Part shown: in pieces, positions 6,717 through 14,726 of the stretch | Numbering within the stretch: the first letter of the stretch is position 1 | Layout of the letters: every line of letters starts with the position of its first letter | Assembly: GCA_031289325.1 (NCBI GenBank) | Contig: JAITPS010000095.1 | Location: 1-14,839, forward strand | Reading direction: 5' to 3' | Length of the DNA stretch: 14,839 nucleotides | From: Candidatus Methanovirga meridionalis | GTDB lineage: Archaea; Methanobacteriota; Methanobacteria; Methanobacteriales; Methanobacteriaceae | Translations under genes and position numbers: made by a program | Notes under the pieces: generated by a model | What the model was told of the DNA's origin: nothing | Database searches by the model: none | What the model saw: the letters and a program-made list of their open reading frames with translations, nothing else

Positions 6717-7307
6717 ATGGTTACGGTTATAGATTACGGGAGTGGAAATCTTAAAAGCATTTCAAATGGATTTCTAAAAATAGGTGTAAAACCAAAAATA
6801 ACGAACAATGTAGAGGAAATTGCTGATGCTAAATATCTGGTTCTTCCTGGTGTTGGAGCATTTGCATCAGCGATGAAAAATATTGAAGATTTTAAAGGCT
6901 TGATTATAGAACATGTTAACAATAAACCATTTTTAGGAGTTTGTTTAGGATTGCAACTTCTATTTAATTACAGTGACGAAAATCCTGGGATTAAAGGATT
7001 AAATATTTTTAAAGGAAAGGTTAAGAAACTTCCAGGAAATGAAAAAATACCTCACATGGGCTGGAATCGTCTTGAATTAACTAAAAAATCTAAAATTTTA
7101 GATGGTTTGGATGGAAAGTATTTTTATTTTATACATTCCTTTCATGGAGTGCCAAAAGATAACATAATATCGAGTACTGTTAAATATGGTATTGATATTA
7201 CTGCATCAGTAGAAGAAAATAATATTTTTGCCACACAATTCCATCCAGAAAAAAGTGGGAATTTCGGATTAAAAGTTCTTAAAAATTTTATATCTATAAA
7301 AAATTAA
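6717..7307 (+). CDS. hisH: Imidazole glycerol phosphate synthase, glutaminase subunit HisH
   Basis: A 196-residue class I glutamine amidotransferase. It releases ammonia from glutamine and passes it to HisF for imidazole ring formation in histidine synthesis. The catalytic triad is complete: C76 in GVCLGLQ, and H176 and E178 in QFHPEKSG. The oxyanion strand PGVGAF is at 44-49. The N-terminus MVTVIDYGSGNL is the usual HisH start and fits ATG 6717 with AAGGTGAT upstream. The interface motif that is usually HSYY reads HSFH here (140-143), a conservative but noticeable variant. No other his gene is present, so it is an orphan of the pathway, common in archaea. It follows cfbD by 122 bp on the same strand, across a tandem repeat, so co-transcription is uncertain. 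Confidence 0.95.
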   Translation: MVTVIDYGSGNLKSISNGFLKIGVKPKITNNVEEIADAKYLVLPGVGAFASAMKNIEDFKGLIIEHVNNKPFLGVCLGLQLLFNYSDENPGIKGLNIFKGKVKKLPGNEKIPHMGWNRLELTKKSKILDGLDGKYFYFIHSFHGVPKDNIISSTVKYGIDITASVEENNIFATQFHPEKSGNFGLKVLKNFISIKN

Positions 7308-7375
7308 TTAGAAAGATTATCCAATATATTCACAATAACATGATCTTGCTTTTAAAGGCATCGTGAAAAGAGGAT

Positions 7376-7548
7376 AAAAATATAAAATCTGGAATTTGGT
7401 TTTTAGAGAGAAAAAATCAGACAATATGTGGCTGAAGGTCTGATTAAAGAATATGAAAACACACCTACTTAAAAATAGTAAAATTCCAAAAGTCAACTAC
7501 GATAAAAGAGAAGTAGGCATGAATAACTTTTTTAAAAATAGATATTAA
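7376..7548 (+). pseudogene. Possible remnant of a decayed gene, unidentified
   Basis: Base composition and codon pattern here look coding, unlike the A/T desert around it. One frame reads REKIRQYVAEGLIKEY and onward (7407-7472, then TAA). The next frame reads SKIPKVNYDKREVGMNNFF (7477-7533), running to a stop at 7546. A single-base change in the A-run at 7471-7475 would join them. Upstream, all frames have several stops. I cannot name the ancestor. It could also be chance in a less A+T-rich stretch. Confidence 0.25.
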
Positions 7549-7697
7549 TAAAAAATATTGATTTAAAATTATTTATATTAATTAAAATAAATTTATATTA
7601 TTTAAAATTTAAAATTAAGTAATTTAATAAAATAATATTTAAAATTAAGTAATTTAATAAAAAAAATTATCATTTCAAATTTTAAAAACTTTTCCAT
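7522..7697 (-). repeat. Dispersed element, copy C (inverted, full length)
   Basis: Read on the minus strand, this begins ATGGAAAAGTTTTTAAAATT at 7697 and ends in TTTTTAAAAAAGTTATT at 7522, matching copy B along its whole 175 bp with scattered substitutions. The middle part differs and has an internal duplication of an ATTAAATTACTTAATTTTAA unit. Its leading open frame runs 31 codons to a stop at 7602-7604. A TATA-like CTATATTTTT lies about 15-25 bp before the ATG. Confidence 0.88.
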
Positions 7698-7767
7698 AAT
7701 TACTGTAATTTAAAAATATAGTTAAGTAAAGAAATTTAAAATTTCAATACCAACTATCAAAATATAT

Positions 7768-7782
7768 ATTTAAAAAATAGAA
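7768..7782 (-). terminator. U-tract terminator after rnj
   Basis: Directly after the rnj stop codon, the minus strand reads TTCTATTTTTT. The T6 tract at 7772-7777 fits archaeal U-tract termination at the end of the isoprenoid/RNase J block. Confidence 0.4.
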
Positions 7783-9129
7783 TTATTCATATCCATTGAA
7801 GACTTGAGCTTGACCATTTCTTAAGAGATGGACATTACGACCTAACCTATATCCTTCTTCTTCTGCTAATTCAACATATAATGATAACATGGATAAATAA
7901 CTATGAGCAGGAATTATATGTTGTGGTTTAAGCATTTTTAAGAAATCTCTATGGTCTTCACGACCAGCATGTCCTGAAACATGAGCATCAGGATATATTC
8001 TTGCACCACTCTTCCTTAATTTTTTCTCCATAATATGTCTATTTGCTTTATTGATTGGATTTGGTATAATAGGTGCAGAAATAATGACAGTATCTCCAGG
8101 TCTTATACTAAAGGGAGTTTTTCCATTTGCTATTCTTGGAAGTAGAGCATCAGGTTCTCCTTGATGACCTGTTGCAACAAGTAAATATTTTTCTCGTCTA
8201 TCATCTGCCTTGTTAAGAGCCTCATTAATTTCTTTTGGTCTTCTGAGAATTTTTGCATTGGAAGGCAAGTCTAAAATGCCTAATGATTCTGCTAAGCCAC
8301 AATATCTTTCCATTGATCGTCCTAAGAATAAAATTTCTCTATTACTATCTTTAGCAATGTCTGCAATGGTTTGTATTCTTTCAATGTTAGAAGAAATTGT
8401 TGTTATTAACATACCTTTTTTCTCAACAAGTGGTCTTTTCATTAACCCCTCAAGTATTAATTTAACTACTCTTTCAGAATAAGTGCTAGCTTTAGATTTG
8501 TCCACATCCATATTAATTGCTTCTACAATAAGAGCTAAAACTCCTTGTTTACCTAATGATTTTAATCTATCATAATCAGGTGGTGGAGAGGTTTTTTGAT
8601 AATCATCAAACTTAAAATCCTTTGCATAAACGATAATCCCTTCATGAGTGTGAAGTGCTGCAATAGTTGCTTGAGGAATACTATGAGTAACCCTTATTAA
8701 CTCTAAAGTTATTTTATCTGATAATTTTATTTTGTTTCCAGTCTTTAAACTATGTATTGGATTTTCTACCTTGAATTTACGTTCACTTTTAATTATTCTT
8801 TCTATAAGGGCTGCTGTATATGGTGTAGCTATTATAGGTGCATTGTACCTATGAGCAAGCTTAGCAACCGCACCAATATGATCAAGATGTCCATGAGTGA
8901 ATACAATCCCTATTACTTTACCATCGACCTCTCTCATTAATGTATCATCAGGAATAATTCCTTTTTCAATAAGGTCTAAACTATGCATTCTATCTATATC
9001 AGTATCCTCACTAATATTACCTAAATCAATACCCATATCAAAGATAATTACTTCATCTTCTACCTTTACAGCGGTCATGTTTCCTCCAACCCCTTCATAA
9101 CCACCAATTGCAATTACTTCTACAGTCAA
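7783..9129 (-). CDS. rnj: Archaeal ribonuclease J (metallo-beta-lactamase/beta-CASP nuclease)
   Basis: A 448-residue beta-CASP ribonuclease, in archaea a processive 5'-3' exoribonuclease in RNA decay. Zinc-site motifs: THGHLDH (78-84), H149 in VTHSIPQ and D171 in YAKDFK, in the lactamase part at roughly 1-190. The beta-CASP part, roughly 200-380, carries [12 protein letters not shown] (319-330) with H322. SGHAGREDH (385-393) and PAHSYL (407-412) complete the active site. The long C-terminal extension of bacterial RNase J is absent, as is normal in archaea, and there is no KH domain, so this is not the aCPSF1 type. The start is TTG at 9129, supported by AAGGAGG 8 nt upstream. It overlaps the fni TGA by 4 nt (TTGA), implying translational coupling. 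It is the last gene of the block. Confidence 0.95.
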   Translation of the reverse strand: MTVEVIAIGGYEGVGGNMTAVKVEDEVIIFDMGIDLGNISEDTDIDRMHSLDLIEKGIIPDDTLMREVDGKVIGIVFTHGHLDHIGAVAKLAHRYNAPIIATPYTAALIERIIKSERKFKVENPIHSLKTGNKIKLSDKITLELIRVTHSIPQATIAALHTHEGIIVYAKDFKFDDYQKTSPPPDYDRLKSLGKQGVLALIVEAINMDVDKSKASTYSERVVKLILEGLMKRPLVEKKGMLITTISSNIERIQTIADIAKDSNREILFLGRSMERYCGLAESLGILDLPSNAKILRRPKEINEALNKADDRREKYLLVATGHQGEPDALLPRIANGKTPFSIRPGDTVIISAPIIPNPINKANRHIMEKKLRKSGARIYPDAHVSGHAGREDHRDFLKMLKPQHIIPAHSYLSMLSLYVELAEEEGYRLGRNVHLLRNGQAQVFNGYE

Positions 9130-10184
9130 ATTATATTCCTCCTTGTGTATTTTTTTGTGTTAAATCCTCTTTCATTTAACCATGAACGAGTTTCTCCTTT
9201 AATTATTAAATTAGATGTTTTTAACTCTTCAATATTTGAAGCACCAACTAAAAACATTGCAAGTTTCAAAGATTTTTTAAAGTTTTGAATAAAATTAATA
9301 ATTGCATCGGTACTAATACATGCTTTTTTAAGAAATGGTAATGCCATCCCTACAGCATCAGCACCTAAAGCTATTGCTTTAGCAGCATCAAGCCCAGATC
9401 TAATACCTCCAGATGAAATAACTGGTATATTAACCGAATTAGATACTTCAACTGTACTAATAGCTGTTGGGATTCCCCAATCCCAAAATAATTCACCAAG
9501 ATATTTATCTTTTAATCTATAAGTTTCAACTCCAGCCCAACTTGTACCACCAGCACCAGCAACATCTATAAAATTTACATTTTTACTTTCAAGTAATTTA
9601 GCATTTTCAGCTGAAATTCCAGCCCCTGTTTCTTTAACCATAACAGGAACATTCACATTATCTACAATCTCTCCAATGGAATTTATAATTCCTATAGAAT
9701 CAACATCTCCTTCAATTTGAATTGCCTCTTGAAGTGGATTTAAATGAATAGCTAAAATATCTGCATCAAGAATTTCAATAGCTTGCATACCATAGTTAAC
9801 TTGAGAAGCTCCAATATTACCAACTAAAATAGTTGATGGAGCATTTTCACGAGCAATATTGTATGTATATTCTAACTCTGAATTCTCTATAGCTGCTCTT
9901 TGGCTTCCAATCCCCAATCCTATTTTTTCAGTCTCAGCAGCAATAGCTAATTCTTTATTTATAGAAGCTGCCTTTGGATGACCACCTGTAATAGCTGTTA
10001 TAAACAATGGAACATCCAATTTCTTTCCAAACTTTTTAGTGGAAAGATTTATTTTTTCCATGTCAATTTCTGGTAAGCTATTATGTATAAACTCAACATC
10101 ATTAAAACCAGTTTTTTTATTTTTATATTGAACATCAAAGTGTTCACAAATTAATAAATGTTCTAATTTTCTATCTGAAATCAT
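9126..10184 (-). CDS. fni: Type 2 isopentenyl-diphosphate delta-isomerase
   Basis: A 352-residue FMN-dependent Idi2, which interconverts IPP and DMAPP; reduced flavin is required. The N-terminal [15 protein letters not shown] (4-18) is the family opening. [10 protein letters not shown] (63-72), GIGSQRAA (91-98) and VGNIGASQ (121-128) line the flavin site. HLNPLQE (147-153) supplies N149 and the catalytic-site Q152/E153. K184 in [22 protein letters not shown] (208-220) and [20 protein letters not shown] (257-276) bind FMN phosphate. The length is typical. The ATG at 10184 has only a weak upstream site. It follows ipk by 65 nt and overlaps rnj by 4 nt. It supplies the DMAPP primer for the isoprenoid chain made from the mvk/ipk products. 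Confidence 0.96.
   Translation of the reverse strand: MISDRKLEHLLICEHFDVQYKNKKTGFNDVEFIHNSLPEIDMEKINLSTKKFGKKLDVPLFITAITGGHPKAASINKELAIAAETEKIGLGIGSQRAAIENSELEYTYNIARENAPSTILVGNIGASQVNYGMQAIEILDADILAIHLNPLQEAIQIEGDVDSIGIINSIGEIVDNVNVPVMVKETGAGISAENAKLLESKNVNFIDVAGAGGTSWAGVETYRLKDKYLGELFWDWGIPTAISTVEVSNSVNIPVISSGGIRSGLDAAKAIALGADAVGMALPFLKKACISTDAIINFIQNFKKSLKLAMFLVGASNIEELKTSNLIIKGETRSWLNERGFNTKKYTRRNII
9138..9143 (-). promoter_or_regulatory. Shine-Dalgarno AGGAGG before the TTG start of rnj
   Basis: The site lies inside the last codons of fni, 8 nt before the rnj TTG, which overlaps the fni TGA. It fixes the rnj start and suggests reinitiation by ribosomes finishing fni. Confidence 0.8.
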
Positions 10185-10249
10185 ATTATCATTTTTTAAT
10201 CTTTTAACATGTTTAACTTAACTAAAATCTACTTTTCATATAAATTTAA

Positions 10250-11059
10250 TTAGAGTTTGGATTTTATCAAAGTACCTTTAACTTCAATACCTTTTAGGGC
10301 ATTTTTAATTAAGTTTGGAGTTTGAGCATTTATAATCATAGATTCAACCCCTAAATCAGCGAGTTCAATTAATTCTTGAATTTTACCTAACATTCCACCA
10401 GTAACATCAATATTTGTAGTTGAATCAAAACTATCTAACTCTTCAAGAGACTTTAAAACTTCTACTAATTCTGCATCATCATATAATTTTGGATTTTTAT
10501 TAAAGACACCATCAACATCGGTTGCTAAAATTATTTTTTCAAATTTTAAATTCTTAGCTAAATAACTTAATATCTGATCTCCAGATATAACCGCCATTTT
10601 AAGTTTATCATCTAAAACAACATCCCCATAAAGAATAGCTATAAAACCTTGAGAAATATAGTCTTTTATTAAATCTAAGTTAAAATAGCTAACTCTTTTA
10701 TCAGATGTTTTTATTATTGATGATGGGGGAATTGAAATAACAGGAATATTATTTTCAATAAAACATTTAGATATTACTCCACTAAATTCATTAACCGAAT
10801 TATGAGTTATAGAAAATCCTATTCTTTTCTTAGGATATTCACTATCAAGGAAAGGTTCTCCAATTTCATATTTTTTAGCATAAGGATGTCCAAAAGAACC
10901 AGCACCATGAATAATAATTAAACCATTATTTTTTAAATCATAACTCTTTAAAAAATCTGCAATTTCAATAACTATTCTATTTAAATTTTTAAAATCAATT
11001 TTAGGTTTTAAAGAATCTTTTTTTGTTAATATGCTTCCTCCTAACTTTAAAATAATCAT
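10250..11059 (-). CDS. ipk: Isopentenyl phosphate kinase
   Basis: A 269-residue amino-acid-kinase-fold enzyme that phosphorylates isopentenyl phosphate to IPP with ATP, the last kinase step of the archaeal mevalonate route. KLGGSILTKK (5-14) holds the nucleotide-binding lysines K5 and K14. HGAGSFGHPYA (51-61) holds H58, the position of the histidine that marks IPK and binds the substrate phosphate. ISGDQ (158-162), ATDVDGVFNKNP (179-190) and DVTGGMLGK (218-226) complete the ATP site. The histidine separates it from glutamate and UMP kinases of the same fold. The ATG at 11059 follows GGGTGGA by 6 nt. It lies 34 nt after mvk and 65 nt before fni, in pathway order. Confidence 0.96.
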   Translation of the reverse strand: MIILKLGGSILTKKDSLKPKIDFKNLNRIVIEIADFLKSYDLKNNGLIIIHGAGSFGHPYAKKYEIGEPFLDSEYPKKRIGFSITHNSVNEFSGVISKCFIENNIPVISIPPSSIIKTSDKRVSYFNLDLIKDYISQGFIAILYGDVVLDDKLKMAVISGDQILSYLAKNLKFEKIILATDVDGVFNKNPKLYDDAELVEVLKSLEELDSFDSTTNIDVTGGMLGKIQELIELADLGVESMIINAQTPNLIKNALKGIEVKGTLIKSKL

Positions 11060-11093
11060 CTAAATCCACCCTTATATTTTAAAAATAAGAAAT

Positions 11094-12056
11094 TTAGTCT
11101 CTTACTTTTAGAACAATTCCTTCATTAGAAATATTAACTTTAATCCCATTATCATATCTTTTTAAGGAATGATAAACCTCACCAGAACGAATTGGGCAGT
11201 ATGCTATCATACTACCTCCACCTCCAGCACCAGTAATTTTTGAACCTGATGCACCATATTTTCTTGCACGATAAATCATTCTTGAAAGTTCAATTGTATT
11301 AACTCCAATAGAATCTAATAATCCTTGGTTAATATTCATTAACTCTCCAATTTTATCTTTATCATTTTTTAAAATAGCAAATTTAGCTTCTTCAGTAAGT
11401 AAACCTATTGTTTCCATAATAGAATTAATAATATCAGGATATCGATTTTTTAACCTGGAAACTTGATTAACTATTTTTGAGGTACTTCTTTTTCTTGATG
11501 TGTATCCAACAATAAAAGTTGATTTAAAATCTGTATTAATCCTTGAAATCTTTTTATCTTTCCCTAAATATATCAAACCAGCATAAGTAGAAATTGATGT
11601 ATCCAATGGACTTGCCATACCCTGAACTTTCTTTTCAATGAAGTGAGCATTATGAGCCAATGTTTTTTTACTGAATTTTTTATTATGAAATCCATATAAA
11701 GCAGCTAATGTAGCTACTGTGACTGCTGCAGATGAACCTAAGCCTGAACCAACAGGAAAATCCGTCGATAAAATAATGTCAATAGGACTATGATCATGAA
11801 CTTGATATAATACTTCTAAGATATAGCGAATTATTCCAGGTTTTCCAGTGACAAGTTCGTATGTTTTATTTTGAGTATTTAATATTGCTTCAAAATCTAA
11901 ATCATACGATTTTAGAGTTGTGAAATCATTTGAACTTTCTTTAATAGATATAGTAGCTTTTTTATCTATAGCTACAGCAATAGCTGGTTGATTATAAACA
12001 ACTGCATGTTCTCCAAATAAAATAATTTTTCCAGGAGCAGAAGCTATAGATTCCAT
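11094..12056 (-). CDS. mvk: Mevalonate kinase
   Basis: A 320-residue GHMP kinase that phosphorylates mevalonate at C5 with ATP, the first kinase of the isoprenoid route. The three GHMP motifs are intact: PGKIILFGEHAVVY (8-21) with K10, PVGSGLGSSAAV (101-112) as the phosphate loop, and KITGAGGGGSMIA (273-285). The proposed catalytic base is D152 in ASPLDTSIS, the mevalonate kinase signature that excludes homoserine or galactokinase. The length matches archaeal enzymes. The ATG at 12056 has no clear Shine-Dalgarno; the 38-nt gap after rpsB is very A+T-rich, with a TATA-like stretch, so an internal promoter is possible. In this pathway phosphomevalonate is turned into isopentenyl phosphate by enzymes not in the window, which Ipk then uses. 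Confidence 0.96.
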   Translation of the reverse strand: MESIASAPGKIILFGEHAVVYNQPAIAVAIDKKATISIKESSNDFTTLKSYDLDFEAILNTQNKTYELVTGKPGIIRYILEVLYQVHDHSPIDIILSTDFPVGSGLGSSAAVTVATLAALYGFHNKKFSKKTLAHNAHFIEKKVQGMASPLDTSISTYAGLIYLGKDKKISRINTDFKSTFIVGYTSRKRSTSKIVNQVSRLKNRYPDIINSIMETIGLLTEEAKFAILKNDKDKIGELMNINQGLLDSIGVNTIELSRMIYRARKYGASGSKITGAGGGGSMIAYCPIRSGEVYHSLKRYDNGIKVNISNEGIVLKVRD

Positions 12057-12094
12057 ATTTTATCTTATATTTTTAATATAAACAATACTCAAAT

Positions 12095-12691
12095 CTAAAA
12101 TTTAAGTGTAAATTCAGAGGGATCAATATCTAAATCTTCGTCTTCACCAATCACTCCTTTGATTCTTAAAATTTCTCTTGCTAATAACCAGTAAACTAAA
12201 GCTATTGATTTCCTTCCTTTATTATTAACTGGCACTAATAAATCAACAGAGTTAAGTAAGTTTTCACTATCACACAATGCTAATATTGGAATACCATTTT
12301 GTTTAGCCTCAATAATAGCTTGTGAATCTGATCTTGGATCAGTGACCATGATTACTTTTGGTTCTATAAACTTCTCATAGTTAGGATTAGTTAAAGTTCC
12401 AGGAATGAATCTACCAGGAATAGTTTTACAACCAATAACCTCACCTAATTTCTTAACTGGAGCTTGACCATACTGCCTTGTGGCTACTACTAAAATATCA
12501 TCTGAGTCATACTTAGCTAAAAATTTAGCTAAAGCAATGATCTTATCATTAGTTTTTCTAATATCCAAAACATATAAACCATCAGCTCTAACTCTAAAAA
12601 TATATTTCTCCATATCCTTAGTTTTCTGTTGAGTTCCAATATGTAAACCAGAAGCCAAATATTGATCCAATGGTATTAATAATTCTGACAA
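12095..12691 (-). CDS. rpsB: 30S ribosomal protein S2
   Basis: A 198-residue archaeal S2, a small-subunit protein at the platform-head junction. Diagnostic stretches are [17 protein letters not shown] (8-24), [18 protein letters not shown] (30-47), [11 protein letters not shown] (94-104), [15 protein letters not shown] (115-129), and [20 protein letters not shown] near the end. The compact length, with no coiled-coil insertion, is archaeal. The start is TTG at 12691 behind AGGTGA at 12696-12701; the ATG at 12705 is out of frame. It lies 23 nt after the ferredoxin gene and 38 nt before mvk. Its place ahead of isoprenoid genes ties translation and lipid synthesis in one transcript, an arrangement I associate with Methanobacteriales. 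Confidence 0.96.
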   Translation of the reverse strand: MSELLIPLDQYLASGLHIGTQQKTKDMEKYIFRVRADGLYVLDIRKTNDKIIALAKFLAKYDSDDILVVATRQYGQAPVKKLGEVIGCKTIPGRFIPGTLTNPNYEKFIEPKVIMVTDPRSDSQAIIEAKQNGIPILALCDSENLLNSVDLLVPVNNKGRKSIALVYWLLAREILRIKGVIGEDEDLDIDPSEFTLKF

Positions 12692-12695
12692 TCTA

Positions 12696-12701
12696 TCACC
12701 T
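12696..12701 (-). promoter_or_regulatory. Shine-Dalgarno AGGTGA before the TTG start of rpsB
   Basis: AAGGTGAT is followed by AGA and then TTG on the minus strand. The short spacing suits the GGTGAT form of the site, which pairs further along the 16S tail. Confidence 0.7.
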
Positions 12702-12714
12702 TCATAAATAATAA

Positions 12715-12903
12715 TTAACCTTTAACAGAGATACATTGATTAGGACAAATATCAACACATACCTCACAAATAATACAATCCTCAGGATGGTTAATATTTA
12801 CTTTATCTCCTTCAAATTGGAAAATTTCCATAGGACATACATCAACACATTCCCCACACTCTAAACCTTTACATTTATCCTGATCTAAATTTATATCTAC
12901 CAT
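12715..12903 (-). CDS. Small 2[4Fe-4S] ferredoxin
   Basis: A 62-residue acidic protein with two cluster motifs. The first is C11-x4-C16-x2-C19-x3-C23-P, with two extra residues between the first pair of cysteines compared with the classic CxxCxxCxxxCP. The second is the classic C43-x2-C46-x2-C49-x3-C53-P. C57 is an additional cysteine. It should carry low-potential electrons in the cytoplasm, but its partner is unknown. The ATG at 12903 follows GGAG (12910-12913) by 6 nt; the in-frame TTG at 12915 falls in that site. It starts 100 nt after eno and ends 23 nt before rpsB, probably in the same transcript as rpsB. Such a ferredoxin beside eno and rpsB may serve the isoprenoid or F430 enzymes, but that is inference. 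Confidence 0.93.
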   Translation of the reverse strand: MVDINLDQDKCKGLECGECVDVCPMEIFQFEGDKVNINHPEDCIICEVCVDICPNQCISVKG

Positions 12904-13003
12904 AATAATCTCCAAAACAATATATTTTTCTAATAAATATCTAAAATTATATCCCCATAAATAATAATTTTCTAAATATATTTCTTTAATGTCCTTTTAA
13001 AAA

Positions 13004-14251
13004 TTAATTTAAATTTGCCATAGAAGGATTTGATAATTCTTCCTCAATATGAATTAATTCATTCAATTTAGCTATTCTTTCTCCACCAACAGCCCCAGTC
13101 TTAATAATTGGAGCTGAAAATGCAACAGCTAAGTGAGCAATAGTTTCATCAGTAGTTTCACCAGACCTATGTGATACAACAGGGACAATATTATTCTCTT
13201 TAGCCAATTTAACAGTTTCATAAGTTGCAGTTAAAGAACCAATTTGATTGGGCTTAATAATAATAGCATTAGCTGCTTTTATTTTAATACCCTCAGCTAA
13301 GATCTCTTTATTTGTAACAAAAAGATCATCACCACATACTAAACATTTATCTCCAACCAATTTAGTTAATTCAGCAAAACCTTCAAAATCAGATTCATCA
13401 AATGGATCTTCCACATAAAACATATTATATGTTTCAATAATATCTTTTACATACTCAATTTGCTCACCAGTATCTCTTGCAATATTATCTTGACCATAAA
13501 CATATTTTTGTTGAGCTTTATCCCATAATTCAGATGATGCCATGTCTAAAGATGGCTTAATACTAATTCCAAGTTCATTACCTACTTCTTCGCAAGCTTG
13601 AGATTGAATTTCTAAAGCAGCATCGTTTGTAATATTTGGAACCCATCCACCTTCATCCCCTTTTCCACCAGTGAAAAGAGAATCTTTTTCTTGAATAAGT
13701 TCTTTTAATCTTTTATGAACAGTTGTATTAGCAAAAATAGCTTCAGTTATATTTTTAGCACCGACAGGGACTATTAAAAACTCTTGAATATCAGGAGCAT
13801 TAATTCCTGCATGAGCTCCACCGTTCATCATATTACCTAATGGATAAGGAATTTCATTTTTAAAGTTTCCCCCTAAGAAACTATAAAGTGGAAGATTATA
13901 AGAAGAAGCAGCTGCTTTTGCAACAGCCATAGATACTGCAACTGTGGTATTTCCACCAATTGAAGCATAATTATCTGTACCATCAATCTCTTTTAAAATT
14001 GTATCGATTTCAGATAAATCCTCACTATCCATCCCAATAAGTTCAGTTGATATTAAATCCTCAATTTCGCTGATTATTCTATCAACTCCACCTTCAGGAA
14101 AAGCAACAACTTCACGAGAACCAGTACTTGCTCCACTTGGTGCAGCAGCCCTTCCAAATCCATTCCATGTGACTACATCTACTTCTACAGTAGCATTACC
14201 TCTACTATCCAATATTTTTCTAACACGAATGTCTTCAATGACACTATCCAT
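13004..14251 (-). CDS. eno: Enolase (phosphopyruvate hydratase)
   Basis: A 415-residue enolase that interconverts 2-phosphoglycerate and phosphoenolpyruvate, used mostly in gluconeogenesis in methanogens. Active-site residues are present: SGASTGSRE (39-47) loop, H147 in NGGAHAG, E157 in QEFLI, E200 in DEGGWVPN, metal ligands D236, E281 (YVEDPFDE) and D308 (CGDDL), K333 (IIKPNQIG), H361-R362-S363 (SHRSGETTD) and K384 (KTGAVGGER). Length is typical for archaea. The ATG at 14251 follows GGAGGGTG (14256-14263) closely. A 588-bp noncoding stretch lies upstream, so the gene has its own promoter, probably controlled through the inverted repeats listed there. It heads the minus-strand block, but the 100-nt gap to the ferredoxin leaves open whether the whole block is one transcript. 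Confidence 0.97.
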   Translation of the reverse strand: MDSVIEDIRVRKILDSRGNATVEVDVVTWNGFGRAAAPSGASTGSREVVAFPEGGVDRIISEIEDLISTELIGMDSEDLSEIDTILKEIDGTDNYASIGGNTTVAVSMAVAKAAASSYNLPLYSFLGGNFKNEIPYPLGNMMNGGAHAGINAPDIQEFLIVPVGAKNITEAIFANTTVHKRLKELIQEKDSLFTGGKGDEGGWVPNITNDAALEIQSQACEEVGNELGISIKPSLDMASSELWDKAQQKYVYGQDNIARDTGEQIEYVKDIIETYNMFYVEDPFDESDFEGFAELTKLVGDKCLVCGDDLFVTNKEILAEGIKIKAANAIIIKPNQIGSLTATYETVKLAKENNIVPVVSHRSGETTDETIAHLAVAFSAPIIKTGAVGGERIAKLNELIHIEEELSNPSMANLN

Positions 14252-14291
14252 AAAACACCCTCCTTTTATAAAGTGTTTAATTTATATCTAT

Positions 14292-14325
14292 TAACAAATT
14301 ATTTTTATAATTACAAAATTTGTTA
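14292..14325 (-). promoter_or_regulatory. Inverted repeat bracketing a TATA-like box upstream of eno
   Basis: TAACAAATT (14292-14300) and AATTTGTTA (14317-14325) are exact inverses. Read on the minus strand, the 16-bp spacer contains AATTATAAAAAT, a reasonable archaeal TATA box about 50-60 bp before the eno ATG. A repressor on these arms would block TBP. The 13-mer TTAACAAATTATT, which includes one arm, recurs exactly at 14406-14418. Symmetry is seen; the control role is inferred. Confidence 0.4.
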
Positions 14326-14335
14326 TGCAAAATAA

Positions 14336-14394
14336 TTTTTTATACAAATAAATTTTATACAAATAAATTTTTATACAAATAAATTTTTATACAC
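14336..14394. repeat. TTTTATACAAATAAA imperfect tandem repeat
   Basis: About three and a half units of TTTT(T)(T)ATACAAATAAA lie head to tail, differing only in the length of the T-run. The last unit breaks off as TTTTTATACAC. It adjoins the eno promoter region. Confidence 0.85.
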
Positions 14395-14682
14395 TATTTT
14401 ATAATTTAACAAATTATTCTATTAATAATAATTTTAAATTAATGATCAATGATAATTTTTAAATAAGTTAAATTAAGTTAGATATTAATAATTATTATAG
14501 GATAATTAACATGATATAGCATGATTAAATTATGTTAACAAATCAACATCTAAAATAAAAAGTAATTTGTACAAAAAAATATAAAATACTATTTTATAAA
14601 TTAAAAACAGTAGTTTGATTAATAGTATATTATATTATCTATAAGATATTATTATAAATATTATATATAATTCTAATATATT

Positions 14683-14718
14683 ATATAATTAATTTTATTA
14701 ATATAATTAATTTTATTA
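14683..14718. repeat. 18-bp perfect direct duplication
   Basis: ATATAATTAATTTTATTA occurs at 14683-14700 and again at 14701-14718 with no mismatch, just before dispersed element copy D. Confidence 0.9.
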
Positions 14719-14726
14719 AGTATCAT

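Larger units (their letters stand above)
7308..7782. other. 475-bp gap between the converging hisH and rnj genes
   Basis: The left half (about 7320-7520) is richer in G+C and may be decayed coding DNA. The right half is an inverted copy of the dispersed element, followed by a short A+T-rich stretch with the rnj terminator region. No intact gene is supported. Confidence 0.6.

Noticed and set aside
8210..9100. Plus-strand frames inside rnj
   Set aside because: Antisense shadows of the RNase J gene, whose motifs are intact.
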